From HIMB11 sp965657135 (GTDB lineage Bacteria; Pseudomonadota; Alphaproteobacteria; Rhodobacterales; Rhodobacteraceae), in the NCBI GenBank assembly GCA_965657135.1, contig CBFHNF010000022.1, positions 1-30,125 on the forward strand: a stretch of 30,125 nt of DNA, read 5' to 3'. Of the stretch, positions 25,141 to 30,125 are shown piece by piece; position 1 is the first letter of the stretch; each line of letters opens with the position of its first letter. The notes under the pieces are model-generated. The model worked only from the letters and a program-made list of their open reading frames with translations, was not told the DNA's origin and did no database searches. Made by a program: the position numbers and the translations under genes.

Positions 25141-26546
25141 AGAGCAGTTCTGATTTAGATTGGGAATTCGGAGCAATTCCGATGATTGAGCCAGAATATC
25201 TGGGCGGTATTCTAGCAACATCATCTGATATCGCGTTATTGATTGATCAAAATGCCACCGTGCACTCAATTCTACTTAATAGCTCAGAGAAATCCTTTGG
25301 AAATTTATCTCATTGGGAAGGCTGTAATTTTAATAATTTCCTGACCGCTGAAAGTCAGCCAAAATTACAACGAGCGATAGACCGTTTGAAAGATGGTGAA
25401 ACGATTTTCTATGGTCTTGAATTGAATCACCAAGATAACGCACAGTGGCAATTTCCAGTACGATACAACATCCACTCGCTTGGGGATCCTGACAAAATTC
25501 TGCTGCTTGGTCGTGATTTGCGTTCACTATCAGAAAACCAGCAACGCTTAATCGAAGCGCAATTAACCGTCGAGCGCAGTATTGAGGAAAAGCGCGAGTT
25601 TGATGCACACTTTAAGATTTTGCTAAATTCGGCATCGGATCCTATCGTAATTTTGAATGCCGACACTGGCTCCATTCTGCACACTAATTCGGTCTTTGCG
25701 GACCTTGTTGGAAAAGACATCTCAGATATCCCAGGTTCAAAGTTACAATCATATTTGGCAGACAAAGGCATAAGGCGCGATTTTGCCGAAAACCTTACCT
25801 TGGCTGCACATGGTAAATATGAACTAGCGGTTTCATTTTCGACAAATGATGGCACACGCGATGTAAAAATTACATCAGAAATTTACCGCACAGCGGGGGT
25901 GCGTGTGCTTATGTGCAAACTGATCGAGGAAACTACACAGCCAGAAAACAACATGGATTTTGTGAATAACCTCGTCTCTGCATTCCATAACTCGACTGAC
26001 GCAATAATCTTTACGGATAGCCAAGGGATTATCCAATATACAAATGAACGCTTTTTGGATCTAATTCATGCAGGCAACAAGAATGAAGTCATCTCGAGCA
26101 ATCTTGCTGAATATCTGGGGCGTGGCCAAATTGATCTGGCATTAATGCTTGAAAATGTTGCAAAGTCAGGATCAGTAAAAGTTTACTCAACACATTTAAA
26201 AAGTGGGTTCGGCACAAAAATTGACGTGGAAACCTCTGTCTCGCAGAATAACGGAGCCCGCAATGCCCTAGTTGCATTCATTGTACGAGAGGTCACCAGC
26301 ATGGATGACACTCGGGTACGTGCGGCGCGCTTTACCACTCAGGCGCAACAAGATGAAATGTCAGCACGCGATCTTGTTGGTTCTGCATCGTTAAAAGAAA
26401 TTGTGTCGGAAACCACTGATGTCATTGAAAAGATTTGCATTCAAGCTGCACTAGAGATGACAAACAATAACCGCGCAGCTGCAGCAGAAATGCTCGGCCT
26501 ATCGCGCCAAAGCTTGTACGTAAAACTTAGCAAGCTAGACATATAA
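25137..26546 (+). CDS. ppsR: PpsR/CrtJ, redox-responsive repressor of photosynthesis genes
   Basis: This 469-residue transcription factor has three PAS-type regions: an N-terminal one (about 20-130), PAS1 near 158-265 and PAS2 near 278-388. A helix-rich linker around 135-157 joins the first two. A C-terminal FIS-type helix-turn-helix follows (about 431-469, ALEMTNNNRAAAAEMLGLSR). Cysteines are at 63, 260 and 434; Cys 434, at the start of the DNA-binding domain (EKICIQAALE), matches the redox-active cysteine known in PpsR/CrtJ. It represses bch, crt and puc genes under aerobic conditions by binding TGT-N12-ACA pairs, six of which I find in intergenic positions here. A strong terminator follows. 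Confidence 0.96.
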   Translation: MKSSSDLDWEFGAIPMIEPEYLGGILATSSDIALLIDQNATVHSILLNSSEKSFGNLSHWEGCNFNNFLTAESQPKLQRAIDRLKDGETIFYGLELNHQDNAQWQFPVRYNIHSLGDPDKILLLGRDLRSLSENQQRLIEAQLTVERSIEEKREFDAHFKILLNSASDPIVILNADTGSILHTNSVFADLVGKDISDIPGSKLQSYLADKGIRRDFAENLTLAAHGKYELAVSFSTNDGTRDVKITSEIYRTAGVRVLMCKLIEETTQPENNMDFVNNLVSAFHNSTDAIIFTDSQGIIQYTNERFLDLIHAGNKNEVISSNLAEYLGRGQIDLALMLENVAKSGSVKVYSTHLKSGFGTKIDVETSVSQNNGARNALVAFIVREVTSMDDTRVRAARFTTQAQQDEMSARDLVGSASLKEIVSETTDVIEKICIQAALEMTNNNRAAAAEMLGLSRQSLYVKLSKLDI

Positions 26547-26567
26547 CACCATCGAAAAGCAAGATTT

Positions 26568-26605
26568 TTAAACGCATGGCGAAATAGCCATGCGTTTAAC
26601 TTTTG
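26568..26605 (+). terminator. Intrinsic terminator after ppsR
   Basis: A perfect 13-bp inverted repeat (26568-26580 with 26587-26599, GC core GCATGGC) encloses a six-base loop, GAAATA. It is followed by CTTTT. It starts 22 bases after the ppsR stop and separates the regulator operon from bchG. It is the only strong intrinsic terminator I recognise in the window. Confidence 0.82.
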
Positions 26606-26606
26606 G

Positions 26607-26635
26607 TTGCGTGACTCATTGAATGTCAATAACAT
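26607..26635 (+). promoter_or_regulatory. Possible bchG promoter
   Basis: TTGCGT (26607-26612), 17 bases, TAACAT (26630-26635). Each hexamer matches the sigma70 consensus at four of six positions. The expected transcription start would fall on or next to the bchG ATG at 26643, giving a leaderless or nearly leaderless mRNA, in line with the lack of a Shine-Dalgarno sequence. The -10 lies inside a PpsR-type operator. Confidence 0.35.
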
Positions 26636-26641
26636 TATACA
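26624..26641. promoter_or_regulatory. PpsR/CrtJ-type operator upstream of bchG
   Basis: TGT, 12 bases (caataacattat), then ACA, ending one base before the bchG ATG. It covers the proposed -10 element, so bound repressor would prevent transcription initiation. Confidence 0.72.
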
Positions 26642-26642
26642 C

Positions 26643-27548
26643 ATGAGTGTAATTATAAATAAACACATCCCTACTTTTCCAAAGCCTTCGGTGACTTTGG
26701 AGCTGCTGAAACCAATAACTTGGTTTCCTCCGATGTGGGCGTATGCCTGCGGAGTTGTTTCGTCTGGCATCCCAATTTACGAACACATACCACTGCTTAT
26801 TTTAGGCATCATCTTGGCTGGGCCTATTGTCTGTGGAATGAGCCAGGCAGCAAATGACTGGTGTGACCGACACGTTGACGCAATTAACGAACCACATAGG
26901 CCCATCCCATCTGGTCGCATGCCAGGTCGTTGGGGATTATGGATCGCATTATTTATGAGCGTGTTTGCGATGGTAATCGGCTGGGCTCTTGGTATTTGGG
27001 GGTTTTATGCAACAATTTTTGCCGTCGGTGCAGCGTGGGTTTATTCATGCGAACCCTTCAGATTGAAACGTTCTGGCTGGTGGGGGCCTGGACTTGTTGG
27101 CTTGTGCTACGAAGGTATCCCTTGGTTCACTGGTGCCGCGGTGATGATACAAGGTTTGCCTCGACTTGAAATACTGATTGCAGCCTTGTTGTATGCAATT
27201 GGTGCGCATGGCATTATGACACTGAATGATTTCAAAGCCATTGAGGGCGACACAAAACTTGGAATTCAATCTCTGCCCGTTAGCTTGGGACCCAAAGCAG
27301 CCGCACGCATCGCCTGCGCAATAATGAGCATCCCACAACTCGTCCTTATTTTGTGCTTATTTTCTTGGGGTCTTTACATCAGTGGCGCACTCATAACTGT
27401 TCTTTTGCTTGGTCAAATCTCGGCAATGACAAAGTTGCTGCGCGATCCGGAAAAATATGCCCCTTGGTACAATGCAACCGGTGTCCTGATGTACGTGACC
27501 GGAATGATGGTGTGTGCCGTAGGACTTAGGCATTTAACAAGTATCTAA
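26643..27548 (+). CDS. bchG: BchG, bacteriochlorophyll synthase (geranylgeranyl transferase)
   Basis: This 301-residue UbiA-family membrane prenyltransferase has about eight to nine helices and esterifies bacteriochlorophyllide a with geranylgeranyl diphosphate. The Mg/diphosphate motif is NDWCDRHVD at residues 71-79, directly followed by INEPHRPIPSGR. A second conserved region is LYAIGAHGIMTLNDFKAIEG around residues 184-203. I chose ATG 26643 (MSVIINKH); a TTG 12 codons upstream would put the terminator-proximal region into the gene. No Shine-Dalgarno is visible. It heads bchG-(PucC-like)-bchP-idi, the order known from Rhodobacter. Confidence 0.96.
   Translation: MSVIINKHIPTFPKPSVTLELLKPITWFPPMWAYACGVVSSGIPIYEHIPLLILGIILAGPIVCGMSQAANDWCDRHVDAINEPHRPIPSGRMPGRWGLWIALFMSVFAMVIGWALGIWGFYATIFAVGAAWVYSCEPFRLKRSGWWGPGLVGLCYEGIPWFTGAAVMIQGLPRLEILIAALLYAIGAHGIMTLNDFKAIEGDTKLGIQSLPVSLGPKAAARIACAIMSIPQLVLILCLFSWGLYISGALITVLLLGQISAMTKLLRDPEKYAPWYNATGVLMYVTGMMVCAVGLRHLTSI
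26648..26665. promoter_or_regulatory. PpsR/CrtJ-type operator inside the first codons of bchG
   Basis: TGT, 12 bases (aattataaataa), then ACA, starting six bases after the previous site and lying within codons 2-8 of bchG. The tight spacing suits cooperative tandem binding. Location inside a coding region makes it somewhat less certain than the upstream copy. Confidence 0.62.
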
Positions 27549-27565
27549 TTCAAAGAGAGGCCAAA

Positions 27566-28873
27566 ATGACGCTAAGTTGGTTTTCGATTTTTCGATTAGG
27601 GTTGGTACAAATGTGCCTTGGTTCCGTTGTTGTCTTGATGACTTCAACGCTTAATCGTTTAATGGTTGTAGAATTATCAATGGCCGCCACCGTACCCGGA
27701 TTTTTGGTTGGACTGCACTATGTTATTCAATTGTCGCGTCCCAAGTGGGGATTGGCATCTGACGTAGAAAACAATCGCACCAAGTGGATCATAATGGGAA
27801 TGTTGATCTTGGCGCTTGGCGCCAATCTTGCGACGTTCAGCCTAAAAATATTTGAGGATCAATATGCACTTGCATTCGGGATGTCTGTAATTGCCTACAC
27901 ACTGATTGGCATCGGTGTGGGTGCATCAGGAACATCGCTTCTGGCTTTGATGGCAAAACACACTGTTGAACGTCGGCGACCCGCAGCGGCGATGATCACT
28001 TGGCTGATGATGATTTTTGGTATTGCAATGACGGCTGGATTAGTTGGTCAATTAATCGCACCATACAGCCACGCACGACTGACAAATGTTGTCTTGGGGC
28101 TATCAGCCATCACAATTGGGCTGACGCTTCTGGCAACGTGGCGTATAGAAAAAGGACTGGTTTCTAAAGCACAAAATGGCTCTTCGAAATCCGCATTAAT
28201 GGATGAACTGTCAGAGGTTTGGGCCCATAAAGAAACCAGAAAGTTTACCATTTTTGTGTTCCTTTCAATGACGGCCTATTTTATGCAGGAGCTTATTCTG
28301 GAACCCTATGCAGGGTTAATTTTTGGGTACACGCCAAGTCAAACAACCTCACTTTCCGGGCTGCAAAATGCAGGCGTTTTCTGTGGAATGCTCAGCGTGG
28401 GCATCTTGGCCAGCGGATTGAAAATTGGCTCTATGCGGACATGGGTTCAATTAGGATGCATCGGATCAGCGATCATGTTGGCATCCATTATGGTTCTGGG
28501 CCAAACCTCAACTGGGATACCACTTGAATTTGCAGTCATTGGATTGGGCATATTCAACGGAATGTTTGCCGTTGCTGCGATTGGGTCAATGATGTCATTG
28601 GCAGGTGATGGCAAAAAAGCGCGCGAAGGCACGCGCATGGGGCTTTGGGGCGCTGCCCAAGCAATTGCCGCTGGTTTCGGCGGCCTGCTTGGTACACTTC
28701 TGATTGATATGTTTAAACTGGCTGGACTAGCGGACGCGAATGCCTATGGCGCTGTGTTTACATTTGAGGCTGCGCTTTTCCTATGGGCCGCCCTGATTGC
28801 TGGCTCTTCAATCGTAAACCGAACAGGGCGAAAACCCGAATTACCACTGACTGGGAGGTTAGAAAATGTATGA
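27566..28873 (+). CDS. PucC/BCH-family membrane protein between bchG and bchP (Bch2/ORF428 type)
   Basis: This 435-residue protein with about twelve hydrophobic helices belongs to the PucC branch of the major facilitator superfamily and is a paralogue of the LhaA at 14180. Shared blocks include TLNRLMVVELSMAATVPGFL near residue 28, ELILEPYAGLIFGYTPSQTT near 240, and GTRMGLWGAAQAIAAGFGG near 353. In Rhodobacter the equivalent gene between bchG and bchP is called ORF428 or bch2; its role is not well established, with transport or delivery of bacteriochlorophyll being the usual suggestion. GAGAGG precedes the ATG, and the end overlaps the bchP start by eight bases. Confidence 0.9.
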   Translation: MTLSWFSIFRLGLVQMCLGSVVVLMTSTLNRLMVVELSMAATVPGFLVGLHYVIQLSRPKWGLASDVENNRTKWIIMGMLILALGANLATFSLKIFEDQYALAFGMSVIAYTLIGIGVGASGTSLLALMAKHTVERRRPAAAMITWLMMIFGIAMTAGLVGQLIAPYSHARLTNVVLGLSAITIGLTLLATWRIEKGLVSKAQNGSSKSALMDELSEVWAHKETRKFTIFVFLSMTAYFMQELILEPYAGLIFGYTPSQTTSLSGLQNAGVFCGMLSVGILASGLKIGSMRTWVQLGCIGSAIMLASIMVLGQTSTGIPLEFAVIGLGIFNGMFAVAAIGSMMSLAGDGKKAREGTRMGLWGAAQAIAAGFGGLLGTLLIDMFKLAGLADANAYGAVFTFEAALFLWAALIAGSSIVNRTGRKPELPLTGRLENV

Positions 28874-30044
28874 CGTACTTGTCGTTGGGGGCGGGCCTTG
28901 TGGGGCAAGCGCAGCAGAAGATTTGGCAAAAGCTGGTTATTCCGTCGCACTCTTGGATCGGCCTGGACGCATAAAACCATGTGGTGGGGCCATACCTCCC
29001 ATTTTAATCCGTGAATTCGATATTCCAGACCATCTACTAAAAGCAAAAATTGTGACAGCGCGGATGGTCTCCCCCACCAAACGCAGCGTGGACATACCAA
29101 TTGAAAACGGTTTCGTTGGCATGGTTGATCGTGAAGAGTTTGACGAATTTCTTCGCGAACGTGCACAAGGCCACGGCGTTACATTATACAGAGGCACCTT
29201 TGAAAGGGTTGATCGGTCCTCAGGATTTCCAACCATCGAATTTTTCAGCCATGACACAAAACAAAAGGAGCAAATTTGCGCCAGATTAATCATTGGGGCC
29301 GATGGCGCACGCAGCAAGGTTGCAAAAGCCGAAGTCCCCGGCGCAGAAAAGATACCCTATGTTATCGCATATCACGAAATTATACACGCGCCAGAAAATG
29401 ATGCAAAATATCAAGGCCACCGCTGCGATGTCATTTATGATGGTATGGTCTCCCCTGATTTCTACGGCTGGGTATTTCCGCATGGCGACACGGTTTCGGT
29501 TGGAATGGGCACCGGCGTGAGTGGTTTTGATCTAAAAAAAGCAACTGCCGATCTAAGAGCCACGTCTGGTCTCTCAGACTGCGAAACCATCCGAAAAGAA
29601 GGCGCGCCAATTCCACTGAAACCCCTGAAAAAGTGGGACAATAACAAAGATGTTGTATTGGCAGGCGATGCTGCAGGTGTCGTTGCCCCAAGTTCTGGTG
29701 AAGGAATTTACTACGCTATGTGTTCGGGTCGCCAAGCTGCACATGCCGTTGCCGAAACCCTGCGAACAAATAATCCAAAGCACTTGCGACTTGCCCGAAA
29801 ACATTTCATCAAACAACACGGAACTGTATTCAAAGTCTTAGAGGCAATGCAAAACGCCTACTATAAAACTGACTCTCGACGGGAACGGTTCGTTTCCCTT
29901 TGTCACGATGTTGACGTGCAAACCATGACCTTTGATGCGTATATGAACAAAAAACTAGGCAAAACGCGGCCGCTTGCGCACCTAAAGATTTCATTTAAGA
30001 ACATTATGCACCTAACTGGTTTGGTATCCGAGGAATACACATGA
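28866..30044 (+). CDS. bchP: BchP, geranylgeranyl reductase
   Basis: This 392-residue FAD-dependent reductase of the geranylgeranyl reductase family saturates three double bonds of the geranylgeranyl tail, turning bacteriochlorophyll a-GG into the phytylated form. The N-terminal dinucleotide-binding motif GGGPCG is at residues 8-13, followed by KPCGGAIPP near 37-45. The second FAD motif, VLAGDAAGVVAPSSGEGIYY, begins near residue 264. The ATG overlaps the preceding PucC-like gene by eight bases, and the stop overlaps the idi ATG (ATGA). Length and order are canonical. Confidence 0.97.
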   Translation: MYDVLVVGGGPCGASAAEDLAKAGYSVALLDRPGRIKPCGGAIPPILIREFDIPDHLLKAKIVTARMVSPTKRSVDIPIENGFVGMVDREEFDEFLRERAQGHGVTLYRGTFERVDRSSGFPTIEFFSHDTKQKEQICARLIIGADGARSKVAKAEVPGAEKIPYVIAYHEIIHAPENDAKYQGHRCDVIYDGMVSPDFYGWVFPHGDTVSVGMGTGVSGFDLKKATADLRATSGLSDCETIRKEGAPIPLKPLKKWDNNKDVVLAGDAAGVVAPSSGEGIYYAMCSGRQAAHAVAETLRTNNPKHLRLARKHFIKQHGTVFKVLEAMQNAYYKTDSRRERFVSLCHDVDVQTMTFDAYMNKKLGKTRPLAHLKISFKNIMHLTGLVSEEYT

Positions 30045-30125
30045 CGATTTATATCCCCGCGTGGCAAGATGGGACACTCAAACCAGTTGAAAAACTTCAG
30101 GTGCACAGACTTGGATTACGTCACA
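30041..30125 (+). CDS. idi: 5' end of idi, isopentenyl-diphosphate delta-isomerase (partial)
   Basis: Only 28 codons are inside the window, beginning MTIYIPAWQDGTLKPVEK and ending HRLGLRH at the window edge. The opening IPAW-DG-L-PVEKL pattern and the HR.GLRH phrase resemble type 1 Idi of Rhodobacter, where the gene (ORF176) directly follows bchP. The enzyme interconverts isopentenyl and dimethylallyl diphosphates and so supplies geranylgeranyl for both carotenoids and the bacteriochlorophyll tail. The ATG overlaps the bchP stop. The catalytic residues lie outside the window, so the call rests on context and this short N-terminus. Confidence 0.75.
   Translation, partial: MTIYIPAWQDGTLKPVEKLQVHRLGLRH

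Noticed and set aside
28744..29166. 140-codon - strand frame across the PucC-like gene and bchP
   Set aside because: It is antisense to two strong genes and rich in residues typical of off-frame translation.
1..30125. Mobile elements, CRISPR arrays, tRNA or rRNA genes, phage or defence genes
   Set aside because: I looked for transposase-like proteins, regularly spaced repeats and RNA-like sequences and saw none. Coding density is nearly complete, and almost every gene belongs to the photosynthesis cluster.
1..30125. A previously undescribed biological system
   Set aside because: All genes fit known families in known order. The less understood members (bchO, puhE, the PucC-like gene, bciE) are conserved parts of photosynthesis clusters rather than a new system.

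Overview
This window is almost all photosynthesis gene cluster (PGC) from an alphaproteobacterium, most likely an aerobic anoxygenic phototroph of the Roseobacter group (Rhodobacteraceae). The gene order follows the Rhodobacter/Roseobacter arrangement. The carotenoid genes crtD, crtC and crtA indicate the spheroidene/spheroidenone pathway. acsF, the oxygen-dependent cyclase, is present, and hemA and a cytochrome c2-like gene lie inside the cluster. Hand counts on two 60-base samples gave about 43 and 52% GC, so base composition looks nearer 45-50% than the GC-rich Rhodobacter genomes. I can suggest the family but not the genus or species.

Layout from left to right. (1) Positions 1-4070 hold carotenoid genes: the last codons of crtD and then crtC on the + strand, meeting tspO-crtB-crtI on the - strand. 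(2) Positions 4071-4163 are a divergent promoter region with two TGT-N12-ACA palindromes of the PpsR/CrtJ type. (3) Positions 4164-8379 carry the + strand operon crtA-bchI-bchD-bchO. (4) Positions 8395-24073 carry a very compact - strand superoperon read from right to left: bchF-bchN-bchB-bchH-bchL-bchM-lhaA-puhA-puhB-puhC-bciE-acsF-puhE-hemA, followed by cycA. (5) Positions 24074-24360 are a divergent regulatory region with a recognisable bchF promoter, two more PpsR-type sites and a candidate ppaA promoter. (6) Positions 24361-26546 encode the regulators ppaA(aerR)-ppsR(crtJ), closed by a strong hairpin terminator. (7) Positions 26607-30125 carry bchG, a PucC-family transporter-like gene, bchP and the first 28 codons of idi, preceded by two further PpsR-type sites that straddle the bchG start codon.

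Together the genes cover 5-aminolevulinate synthesis (hemA), Mg chelation (bchHID), methylation (bchM), the oxidative cyclase (acsF, bciE), dark protochlorophyllide reduction (bchLNB), vinyl hydration (bchF), esterification and phytol reduction (bchG, bchP), carotenoid synthesis (idi, crtB, crtI, crtC, crtD, crtA), the reaction-centre H subunit and assembly factors (puhABCE, lhaA), a soluble electron carrier (cycA) and regulators (ppsR, ppaA, tspO). The puf operon, bchCXYZ, crtE and crtF are not in the window and probably lie to the left of crtD.

I found no mobile elements, tRNA, rRNA or CRISPR arrays, and no credible undescribed system. The points most worth a second look are the three tandem PpsR operator pairs, especially the one overlapping the bchG start, the small cyclase-subunit gene, and the lack of Shine-Dalgarno sequences at the promoter-proximal genes crtI, crtA and bchG.
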